Shown here piece after piece: positions 35,650-51,714 of a DNA stretch of 64,000 bases. The notes below the pieces were generated by a model. The model ran no database searches. It had not been told where the DNA came from and saw only the letters and a program-made list of their open reading frames with translations. This DNA comes from Stictocephala bisonia. Lineage: Eukaryota; Arthropoda; Insecta; Hemiptera; Membracidae. Location of the stretch: the NCBI GenBank assembly GCA_035578905.1, contig JAQJVL010000004.1:6004175-6068174 (forward strand), read 5' to 3'. The stretch's first letter is position 1; every line of letters starts with the position of its first letter. A program made the position numbers and the translations under genes.

Positions 35650-36165
35650 TTAGTTTTCTTAACTAGAATCTACTCTTCCGGTGTCAACCGTGTCAAGGTA
35701 ATATTTACAATATTTACAAGATAACCGGACGTTTCGCCCATGCTTGATGTGGCATCCTCAGTGATTTCTCTGAGACTTAGATCGGCGAATGACCTTCCAG
35801 CTTTTATAACAGGTGGTGGGGTGCGGACTGGTTTGGCAGGGTGAAAATCACCTACGGTCATTGGCTGAAGAAAATCAATATGGCTGAATCTTCCATTTAA
35901 TTTCAATTTGCTTAAAATGGGTTACCATGTCTTTGGAAGCCGGTACTATCATCCTTATTAAAATTATTTCTTCTTTTATATATTTCTATAGCTTCCCTTA
36001 CGATTCTCTGGTAGTAATGCGGGATGTTGGCAAGGACTTTAGTTTTGTCAAATAAAATTCAATGAATACTTTTTGTGCAATGTTCAGCAACTGTAGACGT
36101 TTCCGTATCTTCATTCTTAGTATGCCTTATATGTTACTTAATCCTTGTGTTCAGATCCAGGGGTG
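35650..36165 (-). pseudogene. Penelope-like element, GIY-YIG endonuclease remnant
   Basis: Read on the minus strand, 36160 down to 35925 gives phrases characteristic of the C-terminal GIY-YIG endonuclease region of Penelope-like retroelements: RIK.HIRHTKNEDTETS, VAEHCTKSIH, then DKTKVLANIPHYYQRIVREA and IEIYKRRNNFNKDD. At least two in-frame stops interrupt it, so it is dead. The catalytic N-terminal half of the domain and the reverse transcriptase were not found. The minus-strand frame 35670-35906 lies in its 3' sequence. The family assignment rests on recognising the residue pattern. Confidence 0.65.
35727..35761 (-). ncRNA. Hammerhead-like motif of Penelope-like element
   Basis: On the minus strand, CTGAGGA is followed by a gc-rich potential stem II (gcca ... 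tgggc) and then GAAACGTCC. CTGANGA and GAAA are the conserved hammerhead strands. Hammerhead motifs in Penelope-like elements are an established observation, and this one lies just 3' of the endonuclease remnant, where one would be expected. Stem II is imperfect. Confidence 0.4.
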
Positions 36166-36374
36166 GGTAATGAAGTCCACTTCAGGAAACTGTTCCGATT
36201 CAGTTTAACCCCCTCACCTCGTCTCTGCCCTTAATCCGACCATTTTATTAGGAATTATCAATTTGTATATTCCTATAATCAGTAGGATGTCCATATGTCT
36301 AGTTCATGACAGCTGAGTATGGTCAATTAAAAAAAATTGTTATTAATAAAAAAACAAGTAATAATTTTTTTCCG

Positions 36375-36478
36375 CTGAAAATAAGCGAAAGACAAAGCAA
36401 AAGTTAAGGCAACAAATATTTATAAAGAAACAAGTATTTGTTGCCTTAAATTTTGCTTTGTCTTTCACTTATTTTCAG
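36375..36478. ncRNA. 104-nt hairpin with 44-bp stem
   Basis: ctgaaaataagcgaaagaca at 36375 and tgtctttcacttattttcag at the other end begin arms of about 44 bases that differ at two positions. They are separated by a loop of about 15 nt. The size and pairing suit either a very short MITE or a precursor-like small-RNA hairpin. Nothing shows that it is expressed. Confidence 0.55.
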
Positions 36479-37590
36479 TTTTGTTTTTATTTGTTTCGTG
36501 TTAAGTTATTAAGTTCTAACATCGAACGAAATTACACTGATTAACTTAAGTAAATTATGAACGATTGGTTTATTAGTTTATATTTATTCAGATTGTAATC
36601 AGGTTAATATTTTATTTACAAACATCTGTGTGAAAATAAAACTAAATACGTATAATAATGTTGATAATATTTACTTATATTAAACTAAAATTCCATCAGC
36701 GTGATAAATAAGTAAAGCAGCGAGAATTTGAGTTGGAGTGTTGACTTGGCATATCCAACAGAGAGAAAGAAACAGAGGTCGTCTCAGCGAACGTCTCAGA
36801 GACAGTTCAACTAATGTACATCTTCATAAATTTTAAGCAATAATTACTAAATTCATTTTTGAGTATTTGGGGAAGTAGGAAGGGAATGCTAAGGTGCCCT
36901 TCCATATGCCCGGCAAAATGGAGAACTAAATACTCGAATTGTGTTGTTTAGCACAATTGTTAATGCGATCTCTGGTTCTTTTTTCTCTGTGCATCTCCGC
37001 ACTGTCGGTCACCAGACCATGTTCGGTGTGCTCTTAATAATAACAAGGTTAAATGTTATTAAATCAGTAAAAAAAACCTTGTCTACGGTCAAACTATTGT
37101 CTTACTACTGTATGTAAAACTAACAGTAATGTGTGTTATAATTTTAGAGGGCTAATACATATAATATTAGATTTGTTTTTAAATTAACAATAAATTTCAC
37201 TTCTAATCTTGCCATTTTAATTCAATATATATTTTAAAAATATTTTGACAATATCGTTGAATTGCTTTCTTAAAAAAGTGTTTTGTGGCAGAAAGTAAGT
37301 GGCGTCCGTTTGTAAGGACGTGATTGAGTGGTGGTAGATTGGATTGGTCGGTGTTCAAGCGTGGTGTATTGAACGTACTGTACAATTACAAGGGTGTACG
37401 GTGTACAGTGGTACGTACAAAACTCGACTTTCCTCAGGATAGTGGACCTGATTAAAGTCGTTGCAGAAATCGCGTGCATCCGGATTTGAAGGTGTTTTAC
37501 TAAGAAGAGGCCTATGCAAAATACAATTGCACATACGATTTTATTGTTTAATTGTACGTTATGTTATTTGCATATTTTAGTTTTATCAAA
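36479..37590. other. Unassigned DNA
   Basis: No gene recognised. A patch around 36740-36800 contains cgtctcagcgaacgtctcag, a short local repeat. Frames at 37203-37479 have no known motif. Confidence 0.4.
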
Positions 37591-37675
37591 TATTTCTATT
37601 GATAAAAATCAATTTAAAATCATTGCATACACTTACACATATGTAAGTAATGTATTGTAATAGCGTAACTAGGTA

Positions 37676-38110
37676 ATATATTTTACAACCTCTAGAAGCA
37701 AAGAAACATTGTGCAGGAAATCGATAAGAACTTTACTTCTTGAAAGGTTAAAATTATGAAATTTATAAAATTGATAAGAAATGTTATTTTAAACCACGTA
37801 TTAAAATTGTATACGATAAATTATGGTTTGTTGAGTAATAAAAGTGTAAAGTTGATGTATTATATAATAGTGAGACTAGTAAATATCTCGGTACTTTTCT
37901 GTCCCAACTATGAAAAAAATGATTCAAACTTAAAATTCACATGTCATAACGTACAGTTGAACAAGGAAAACGACGATGTATAGGTCGATGTATAGGTCAT
38001 TGAACAAGGAAAATAGTATAGGTCTCTTAGTGTGATTGTTTCTTTTCGTACGCCTCTTAGTTCCATAGTAAACAACCTTAAAGCTCGGGTACACATAATT
38101 TCTGCGCCGA
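37676..38110 (+). repeat. Dispersed repeat family, copy C (diverged)
   Basis: Homologous with copy A from acaacctctagaagcaaaga to ctcgggtacacat but with many substitutions and a small internal duplication (gatgtataggtc, about 37975-38000). It is the oldest of the three copies. Confidence 0.6.
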
Positions 38111-40397
38111 CAGTAGTGAACGTAAAACGATATTGCTGCATTCCTTTCCTTTATAAATATTGATGCACTAAACGTCTTCCTAGCTCATTTGTGAGTTGCT
38201 CTAGTCTGAGGATAATCGAATACACCATTTTTACTTATATTGTTTCAAAGTTTTGTGAAGTTTCGGTTATTTTTATTACTTTGTATTTGAACTAAATTCT
38301 CTGTAGATTACCGAGTAACATTTAAGATGAGATTTGTATGTCTCGTGACCTTGCGTTGTCATTCTACACTCTTATTGTGAATACAAAACTATATTTTTAC
38401 TTCGAGTTACTTTGCGAAGGATACATTTAAACATTGTATGTTATTCCTTACCGAATGTTTTATATCGCTTGTAAGATGAGAGTACTGCGTATATTGTTAT
38501 ATACAAGATTGTCTTGTACATATATTCAGATCTCTTCGTCCCATTACACTATATTATGTCATAAAATTCGATATTGTAATGTAAAATGAAGGAAGAGATT
38601 TCTTCGACTCAATATTTTAAGTTGTAATGCTTCAATTATTAATATGTATTCAAGTTGACTTTTACTATTTATTCCCGACTGAGTAGTTATGGATGGGTAC
38701 GTATAATTGCTGCACGTTACGTTATTCCGTTTCAAATGTTTGGTACTCCTCGGCTGAGAGGAGATTGCCGGTTCACATTACTTTAAGTTATAAATCTACT
38801 TAATTGCTGTTAGATGATATCACTTCATAGCACTTGGGGCAAACTAAAGCGCCTGGGATCTCAACTAGATTGCATTCAATAGTTACTGTTACGACAAAAT
38901 TACACAAAACGTAATCTAACTAATTGGTGATTACGAGAGATTTCAAAGACGCCTTCCAGTTCAAAACTACTTTGTTCAACAATTGAATCATGAATTATGA
39001 TTGTAATTATTTATTGAGTGATAAATTTACATTATAGTGTTTTCTACGATAGGGTTTATTATTAATAGGCTTTTCATCACTAAACGCATATTTAAAATGT
39101 TAACACATTTGGGACATTATTCACTATGTGTATTAGACAAGGTACTTTGAAGGTTTTGATAGTCACTGACACTTGTCAGACCAAACAGTTAATTTACATT
39201 AAATGTAGTAATTTAATCACGCCAAAGACCACCAGGCTCTTGAGACTGAACTATTTGGTTGGCCGTAGACAATGTCTAATTAGGTTTATAATTGCAAGCT
39301 CTGTTTTAGCCAAACCGTGCTGCAACGTATTTTTTAATTGAAACGTCCATTTTCAAGATTTATTAAGCCTTTTTTTCTATGAAATAAAAATAAAGAGGTG
39401 ATTCATATTAATTTGGGAATAGTGAAGATTTAGTTTTAATCACCACGCTCAATAATTAAAGATAACATTAAACTATTTCATTATGTCTCAAAAATTATCT
39501 TTCAGGATTTTAAGAACTGTACAAGAAAAATTGTGTTAAGTATTGATAGTTTATTTTTATAAGATTTTACGCTGCCTCATCAACCACCTCTTCATAACAG
39601 TATTTCAATAGGGATTATCCCAAGGACTTAGTACAAAAGTACCTGAGATATTCAGGGGTACTTAAGAAAAACCCCAACGTTTTTTCTTGACCATATCCAG
39701 TAGGATGTATTTTATTTTTGTAATTATTTCCAGTATCTTGATATTATTTTAATTCGAATTAGATTTTTATAATATTTCTCAAAAAGTTTTAGAATTTTTG
39801 TACTCAAATTCTAAAATACAGATTTAATAAATTTTAAAATACAGAGTACAAATTTTAAAATACAGGGCTGAACATATTTTAAAATACATTTTGAAATTCC
39901 TGAGCTTAATTTTTAAGATAAGGGTTCCTGGTATACAGTAGAAGTAATTATTTGCTTCATCTCATTAATAAATTGTTAAGATGTGCTCGTTTGAACTCAA
40001 AGAGACTACATGGACATAGCGTTGCATTAGGGAATATTTGAGATTTAGTGTAATCACACTCGTTTTACATTGCTAATGTTAACAAAACATTCATTACCTG
40101 ACGATGTAAGCTTAAGTTTATTCAGTAGAGACGTTGTAGGATGTATGTTTATTCAGTAGAGACGTTGTACCTGAAAACTTTTACAAAATACAAAAAAGAC
40201 TCCAAATCGAATTTCTCATCATTTAATTTTAAATTTAAAAATTAAATGTCGAGTTTAAACTACAAACCTAATGGAAATAGGCTTTACTCAACCCAAAAAA
40301 GGCTTAAATGTAGATGAATATTGGAGACGGAGCGAATCCAATACCTGCGTCTTTTCACACTTCTCTAGAATAGTTTCCCTTGCAGCAAGATCACTAC
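38111..40397. other. Unassigned AT-rich DNA
   Basis: No gene recognised. Minor features are a patch of repeated ttttaaaatacag words at 39815-39895 and a 31-bp unit present twice at about 40116-40172 (tttattcagtagagacgttg). Frames of 71 and 82 codons (39126, 40271) show no known motif, and the latter runs into the following array. Confidence 0.4.
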
Positions 40398-42411
40398 AAG
40401 AAGTTTTAAGGTTATGTCTATGTTTTGTTACGTTCAGCTACGTCAGGATGTGCGTAATCTGTACGTGCGTTTTAAGGTTATGTCTACGTATGTTACGTTC
40501 AGATATGGCCAGGTTGTGAGTAATCTCTACGTGAAGTTTTAAGGTTATCTCTATGTTATGTCACGTTCAGCTATGTCAGGTTGTGAGTAATCTCTACGTG
40601 AAGTTTTAAGGTTATCTCTATGTTATGTCACGTTCAGCTATGTTATGTTGTGAGTAATCTCTACGTTAAGTTTTTAGGTTATCTCTATGTTATGTCACGT
40701 TCAGCTATGTCATGTTGTGAGTAATCTCTACGTGAAGTTTTAAAGTTATCTCTATGTTATGTTACGTTCAGATACGTCAGGTTGTGAGTAATCTATACGT
40801 GAAGTTTTAAGGTTATCTATATGTTATGTTACGTTCAGATACGTCAGGTTGTGAGTAAACTCTACGTGAAGTTTTAAGGTTATCTCTATGTTATGTCACG
40901 TTCAGCTATGTCAGGTTGTGAGTAATCTATACGTGAAGTTTTAAGGTTATCTATATGTTATGTAACGTTCAGCTATGTCAGGTTGTGAGTAATCTATACG
41001 TGAAGTTTTAAGGTTATCTATATGTTATGTTACGTTCAGCTATGTCAGGTTGTAAGTAATCTATACGTGAAGTTTTAAGGTTATCTATATGTTATGTTAC
41101 GTTCAGCTACGTCAGGTTGTGAGTATAATCTACGTGAAGTTTTAAGGTTATCTCTATGTTATGTCACGTTCAGCTATGTCAGGTTGTGAGTAATCTATAC
41201 GTGAAGTTTTAAGGTTATCTCTATGTTATGTTACGTTCAGATACGTCAGGTTGTGAGTAATCTATACGAGAAGTTTTAAGGTTATCTCTATGTTATGTCA
41301 CGTTCAGCTATGTCAGGTTGTGAGTAATCTATACGTGAAATTTTAAGGTTATCTCTATGTTATGTCACGTTCAGCTATGTCATGTTGTGAGTAATCTCTA
41401 CGTGAAGTTTTAAGGTTATCTATATGTTATGTCACGTTCAGCTATGTCAGGTTGTGAGTAATCTATACGTGAAGTTTTAAGGTTATCTATATGTTATGTC
41501 ACGTTCAGATACGTCAGGTTGTGAGTAAACTCTACGTGAAGTTTTAAGGTTATCTCTATGTTATGTCACGTTCAGCTATGTCATGTTGTTAGTAATCTCT
41601 ACGTGAAGTTTTAAGGTTATCTCTATGTTATGTCACGTTCAGCTATGTTATGTTGTGAGTAATCTCTACGTGAAGTTTTAAGGTTATCTCTATGTTATGT
41701 CACGTTCAGCTATGTCATGTTGTGGGTAATCTCTACGTGAAGTTTTAAGGTTATCTCTATGTTATGTCACGTTCAGCTATGTCAGGTTGTGAGTAATCTA
41801 TACGTGAAATTTTAAAGTTATCTCTATGTTATGTTACGTTCAGTTATGTCATGTTGTGAGTAATCTCTACGTGAAGTTTTAAGGTTATCTATATGTCATG
41901 TTACGTTCAGCTATGTCAGGTTGTGAGTAATCTCTACGTGAAGTTTTAAGGTTATCTCTATGTTATGTTACGTTCAGATATGGTCAGGTTATGAGTAATC
42001 TCTACGTGAAGTTTTAAGGTTATCTCTATGTTATGTTACGTTCAGATATGGTCAGGTTGTGAGTAATCTCTACGTGAAGTTTTAAGGTTATCTCTATGTT
42101 ATGTCACGTTCAGATACGTCAGGTTGTGAGTAATCTCTACGTGAAGTTTTAAGGTTATCTCTATGTTATGTTACGTTCAGATATGGTCAGGTTGTGAGTA
42201 ATCTCTACGTGAAGTTTTAAGGTTATCTCTATGTTATGTCACGTTCAGATACGTCAGGTTGTGAGTAATCTCTACGTGAAGTTTTAAGGTTATCTCTATG
42301 TTATGTTACGTTCAGATACGTCAGGTTGTGAGTAATCTCTACGTGAAGTTTTAAGGTTATCTCTATGTTATGTTACGTTCAGATATGGTCAGGTTGTGAG
42401 TAATCTCCATG
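40398..42411. repeat. 67-bp minisatellite
   Basis: About 30 units of 67 bp (gttttaaggttatctctatg ... gtgagtaatctctacgtgaa). The main variants are cacgttcagctatgtcagg, ttacgttcagatacgtcagg and a one-base-longer atatggtcagg form concentrated at the right end. The first two units are most diverged, as expected at an array edge. The period is not a multiple of three and there is no long frame. Confidence 0.95.

Positions 42412-45771
<3,360 letters not shown>

Positions 45772-45803
<32 letters not shown>
45772..45803. repeat. (TA)n(TG)n microsatellite, right half
   Basis: Continuation of the tract at 43321-43450 on the other side of the inserted element. Confidence 0.9.
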
Positions 45804-46470
45804 GCTTATATGTTTTTTATGTTGCAAATTATAAGAAGTATGAAGTTTTATATTATTCATTTAAATTTTCATTTTGAAAATATTGAGCATTAAATGATGC
45901 TAAATACAGGTTATGTATTCGTTATAATTTCTTCCAGTTTAAAGTAAAGTCATATCGAAGATCTTAATGGCTTTCACATTTCAAATAACTTGTTTGTCAT
46001 CATTACTTGGTGATTTTCTTGTATTACATGTGCTCAAACTAACACAACGTTTCGAAAATTAAGAAGCTTCAGGTTCAAGATAAGTTTGATAGATATTTGA
46101 CGATTTAGATGCCTTTGACTGAATTTTAGTTGCCTTAAAAATAGGTTGATACTAAATTATGTACAAGAAAACTATGGAAAGTGTAACATTACAAAGAAGA
46201 AACACGATCAACGATTAAAAAACAAGAAATCGTAACAAAAATGGTCCTTTGCCAACAAAATAACAATCACTTGTGAAACTATAGCCCGATTTATTTTTTC
46301 AAATTAAATGTGTGACTCGTTAATAGTGTTCTTATTTTCATTAAAATAGAATTAGTACGTTGTGTATTAAAATAAAAGTAAATTCAAATAATCACAGAAT
46401 GAGTGAATTATATTAATTCGTTTCTACATCAAACATTCTGAGAACCAAGGTACAACACCCCTGCTCACGA
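45804..46470. other. Unassigned AT-rich DNA
   Basis: Nothing recognised apart from short frames without motifs. Confidence 0.4.
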
Positions 46471-46775
46471 GTACAGATCGCACTTTGTCGGTAATCGCCA
46501 CCCCATCAACACCTCTGCGTGTGAGTCCAGCTCGCACTTTGTCGGTAATCGCCACACATCAACACCTCTGCGTGTGAGTCCAGCTCGCACTTTGTCGGTA
46601 ATCGCCACACACCAACATCTCTGCGGGTGAGTCCAGCTCGTACTTTGTCGGTAATCGCCACACACCAAGACCTCTGCGTGTGAGTCCAGCTCGCACTTTG
46701 TCGGTAATCGCCACACATCAACACCTCTGCGTGCGAGTCCAGCTCGCACTTTGTTGGTAATCGCCACACACCTTT
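46471..46775. repeat. 53-bp minisatellite
   Basis: Six units of 53 bp (tcgcactttgtcggtaatcg ccac...acctctgcgtgtgagtccag). Two overlapping minus-strand frames pass through it in different phases and are repeat artefacts. Confidence 0.95.
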
Positions 46776-47994
46776 GATTACCAAATACCAACCGGTTATT
46801 TTTTCTCCCTCCTGCAATTAATTTTAGTTTTACTAGGATATTAAATTAGAGTTAAGATAATAAAATACTCGCTGTCATTTAAAGTAATATATTTTTTTTT
46901 TAAGAGCTTCACAGAACAAGATGATTTATAATATGAGCCAAAATAATATCTTAATTGTTCGATTATAATTTGCCAGTAAATGTATGTAAATTGGAAAAAG
47001 TGGCATTTATGGTCGGTTAATTGGTTAAGTGATAAAACTGCAATGCTTTTTGTGTGATCAACAGTCAATAGTTCATACATAATTATTTCAGATGAAGTTT
47101 AATAGAAAGTGGTTTTTGAAGTGACTTAAAACTCAAATTAATCCGTGAGAGCGATGGCGCAAAGTACGCTACAAGTAAACAATAACACACAGTTTTTGTG
47201 GGTTAATTGGGCGGCCTCTCACCTCTTGTGTGACGAGTGCCGGCTCAATAAGTTACCGCGCACTCGGCACCGCCACAAATGGCCCATTCATATACGCCGG
47301 CACTCGTCTCGATGACAATATCGCACCCTAGTGAATTGGACCACTCACTACCTTTATCCTGTTCTCGATACACCGACCTCTTACCACAACTTTATCACTT
47401 GTTTTCTTTACTGTGGCAATTACAGTTACGATGGTGTCTAATTTATCACTACAATATAAATGGTATTTTATATTCATAGTCTTAAGATAATAAGCCCCCT
47501 AACTAATTATTTAAAAGAAAATTTAATCCTAAATACTATAAAGAGAACATCTCTTAATAAAGAGAAACTGTCAAATGAACAAACAAAATTAATTCATTGG
47601 TCGACTTTAAATGTATTTGAGTCATCTCTAACAATGCATGATTTTAGACTTTAGATAAAACTGAAGTCATCATAAGAAATATTCTTCAATTGCATAAAGT
47701 TATATATTATTATTTTATACCTAATTGTACACGAAGTTGAATTCTCTATTCCTCCGACCGAGTAAATTATGGCACGCAATTATTTTCTCCAATACCCTCA
47801 AATATAAAATATACAAAACTTAAACAAAGAAATAACTAAAATATCCATGTTTGAACTAACAAGTGTAAAATAATCTATTTTGCACGAAAATATAATTTTT
47901 TCAATACAGTGTTTTTTGTGAACTTACGTAATAAGAATATTTATTGTGGTCTAAAAATAAATTATTAAAATATCAAAAAAACTGCCAGATTCAG
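46776..47994. other. Unassigned DNA with a small GC-rich island
   Basis: From 47150 to 47420 the GC content rises. A 53-codon frame starts at 47154 (MAQSTLQVNNNTQFLWVNWA) and ends at 47315. Within it, gacgagtgccggc and gccggcactcgtc form a 13-bp inverted repeat. It could be a short exon or part of a regulatory region, but I see no splice sites or homology that settle this. The rest of the interval is featureless. Confidence 0.3.
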
Positions 47995-50208
47995 GTTATA
48001 GTTGGCTTTGGACCAATTGTTGATACTACGGTAATGACACGAAACATAGTTGGCACTTGACCAGTTGGTCAGACTACGGTAATGACACGAAACATAGTTG
48101 GCACTTGACCAGTTGGTCAGACTATGGTAATGACACAAAACATAGTTGGCACTTGACCAGTTGGTCAGACTACGGTAATGACACGAAACATAGTTGGCAC
48201 TTGACCAGTTGGTCAGACTACGGTAATGACATGAAATATAGTTGGCACTTGACCAGTTGGTCAGACTACGGTAATGACACGACATATAGTTTGCACTTAA
48301 CCAGTTGGTCAGACTACGGTAATGACATGAAATATAGTTGGCACTTGACCAGTTGGTCAGACTACGGTGATGACACGAAATATAGCTGGCACTTGACCAG
48401 TTGGTCAGACTACGGTAATGACACGAAACATAGTTGGCACTTGACCAGTTGGTCAGACTACGGTAATGACATGAAATATAGTTGGCACTTGACCAGTTGG
48501 TCAGACTACGGTAATGACACGAAATATAGTTGGCACTTGACCAGTTGGTCAGACCACGGTAATGACACGAAACAAGTTGGCACTTGACCAGTTGGTCAGA
48601 CTACGGTAGTGACATGAAATATAGCTGGCACTTGACCAGTTTGTCAAACTACGGTGATGACACGAAATGTAGCAGGAATTTGACCAGTTTGTAAGACTAC
48701 TGTGATGACACGAAATATAGTTGGCACTTGACCAGTTGGTCAGACTACGGTGATGACACGAAATGTAGCAGGAATTTGACCAGTTTGTAAGACTACTGTG
48801 ATGACACGAAATATAGCTGGCACTTGACCAGTTGGTCAGACTACGGTGATGACACGAAATATAGCTGACACTTGACCAGTTGGAAAGACTACGGTAATGA
48901 CACGAAATATAGCTGGCACTTGACCAGTTGGTCAGACTACGGTGATGACATGAAATATAGCTGGCATTGGACCAGTTGGTCAGACTACGGTAATGACATG
49001 AAATATAGTTGGCACTTGACCAGTTGGTCAGACTACGGTGATGACACGAAATATAGCTGGCACTTGACCAGTTGGTCAGACTACGGTAATGACACGAAAC
49101 ATAGTTGGCACTTGACCAGTTGGTCAGACTACGGTAATGACATGAAATATAGTTGGCACTTGACCAGTTGGTCAGACTACGGTAATGACACGAAATATAG
49201 TTGGCACTTGACCAGTTGGTCAGACCACGGTAATGACACGAAACAAGTTGGCACTTGACCAGTTGGTCAGACTACGGTAGTGACATGAAATATAGCTGGC
49301 ACTTGACCAGTTTGTCAAACTACGGTGATGACACGAAATGTAGCAGGAATTTGACCAGTTTATAAGACTACTGTGATGACACGAAATATAGTTGGCACTT
49401 GACCAGTTGGTCAGACTACGTTGATGACACGAAATGTAGCAGGAATTTGACCAGTTTGTAAGACTACTGTGATGACATGAAATATAGCTGGCACTTGACC
49501 AGTTGGTCAGACTACGGTGATGACACGAAATATAGCTGGCACTTGACCAGTTGGAAAGACTACGGTAATGACACGAAATATAGCTGGCACTTGACCAGTT
49601 GGTCAGACTACGGTGATGACATGAAATATAGCTGGCATTGGACCAGTTTGTAAGACTACTGTGATGACACGAAATATAGTTGGCACTTGACCAGTTGGTC
49701 AGACTACGGTGATGACACGAAATATAGTTGGCACTGGACCAGTTGGTCAGACTACGGTGATGACACGAAATATTGTTGGCACTTGACCAGTTGGTCAGAC
49801 TACGGTGATGACACAAAATATAACTGGCACTGGACCAGTTGGTCAGACTACGGTGATGACACGAAACATAGTTGGCACTTGACCAGTTGGTCAGACTGCG
49901 GTAATGACACGAAATATAACTGGCACTGGACCAGTTGGTCAGACTACGGTGATGACACGAAATATAGTTGGCACTTGACCAGTTGGTCAGACTACGGTGA
50001 TGACATGAAATATAGCTGGCAGTGGACCAGTTGGTCAGACTGCGGTGATGACACGAAATATAGTTGGCACTTGACCAGTTGGTCAGACTACGGTGATGAC
50101 ACGAAATATAGTTGGCACTTGACCAGTTGGTCAGACTACGGTGATGACATGAAATATAGCTGGCACTTGACCAGTTGGTCAGACTATGGTATAGACATGC
50201 ATTAGTTT
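47995..50208. repeat. 48-bp minisatellite with higher-order block
   Basis: About 46 units of 48 bp (ttggcacttgaccagttggt cagactacggtaatgacac...). A block of about 671 bp, recognisable by a 45-bp unit (gaccacggtaatgacacgaaacaagttgg) at 48551 and 49222 and by aatgtagcaggaatttgacc units, is present twice. Long frames on both strands follow from the 48-bp period. Confidence 0.95.
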
Positions 50209-50478
50209 ATATAAAAGTAATGGACGCTTAATTTTTAAGCGCGTGGCTGCTTAGCGTTAAAAAATATTTGTGTCTAACATTTCAAGAAAATTAACATAAT
50301 GAGTTTTTACATAAAATGAATGAAATAATTGGTAAAAAATTTTGAGGAATCCCAACGCTTCAATTGTTTAAAGAAATAAACACATCTCGACATGTATAAA
50401 CTCTGTCGTCTTTGGGTGCTACTTACTACCATAGCCTACATTTACAACTAGTTTTTATTATTAACTTATAGTAATATA
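50209..50478. other. Unassigned AT-rich DNA
   Basis: No feature recognised. Confidence 0.4.
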
Positions 50479-50988
50479 AGAAAACCCTTGAAAAATTAAA
50501 TGCTTATAGGCAATGTTTGACTTATGAGAAAGTCACGTATTCTTATAAATGATCAGTCATAATATAATTATTATAAAATATACAACACTACATGAAATAC
50601 AGAATATGAAAATGTTCAACAATACACACAGCACGTTATCAAATATAAAATATATTCAACTTATCCAACAGCGTGTTATTTACAACCCCACCAGGACCAG
50701 GAACACTTTTGTACACTCCACCAGATGAACTCACCACGAACGTCACAGACCTTATCTGGTGAAGTTGGCAAATCAAACGCTGTTTGGATAAGTTGAATGT
50801 ATTTTATATTTAATAACGTGCTGTGTGTATTGTTGAACGTTTTTATGTTTTTGTTTTTTGTGTTTCGTATTTTATATTGTATAGTATGTTTTGTAAGAAT
50901 TTTGTTATGTGTGATAGTTTATAAAAATACGTGACTTTATTAACGGCCAACCATTGTCTATACGCATGTAGTTTTTAAGGATTTTCTC
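50479..50988. mobile_element. Fold-back element, about 510 bp
   Basis: Inverted arms of about 210 bp (50479-50690 and 50775-50988) surround an 85-bp centre. The inner part is almost perfect (caatacacacagcacgttat against ataacgtgctgtgtgtattg), while the outer part is diverged with indels. No coding sequence. Target duplication not evident. Confidence 0.75.
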
Positions 50989-51714
50989 AAATAATTATAG
51001 TTTAAGAACAAAAGGAAAAACTAACTGTAAATGCAGACTAAGGTGCCTGTAGGGCGTCTTATACCTGTAGAAATGTTGTGTTTGTTTCTTACAACACTTG
51101 AAAAGTTGGCAATTTCCAACAAGTTTACCATTAAAACACAATCCAATGCCAGCAAATGACTGGAGGATATGCTATTTTTACTGATAACCCATTTCAGTGC
51201 GCTAGGTCAGTACTTTACTAAACGTTTTACGGTTATAAATATTTCAGCTGTTTAGCTCTGATAAATTAAATGAAACTCGACATTATTTAAGAGGTAAAGT
51301 TAAGATAATAGTTCCTCTTTACCATTAAATCTCAATGGTAGAAATGTTGTTAAATAACATTTCAGATATTTAAATACCAAACCGACGTTTGTGTTTATGA
51401 CCCCTACACAAATTCCAAGACATTTTAAGTCTACTTTAGTAGTTTTGGAGGTGGGAAACAAAAAATACTCTTTTTTATTCATCTGTGTTCGTGATAATTA
51501 GCTTAAATGAGACTGATAAATGGAGCCATAGTCCTGGGTACCGATTGCGTTGGGCAGAGCAGACGTACTTTCTTTACAAAACTAATTCGTGTATGTGTAA
51601 TTAAACCAGTATTAACTAATTAAAGTTTTATATTTATTTATTGTGTAATGATTTTTTCTGTTTTTATTATTAATGTTGCTCTTATTTCATTGACTTTTTC
51701 ACTTTACTTAAGAT
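50989..51714. other. Unassigned AT-rich DNA
   Basis: No gene or repeat recognised. The 60-codon minus frame at 51300-51482 lacks motifs. Confidence 0.4.

Noticed and set aside
48057..50205. Several frames of 106-198 codons rich in TSWSDYG repeats
   Set aside because: They result from the 48-bp period and break wherever unit length changes.
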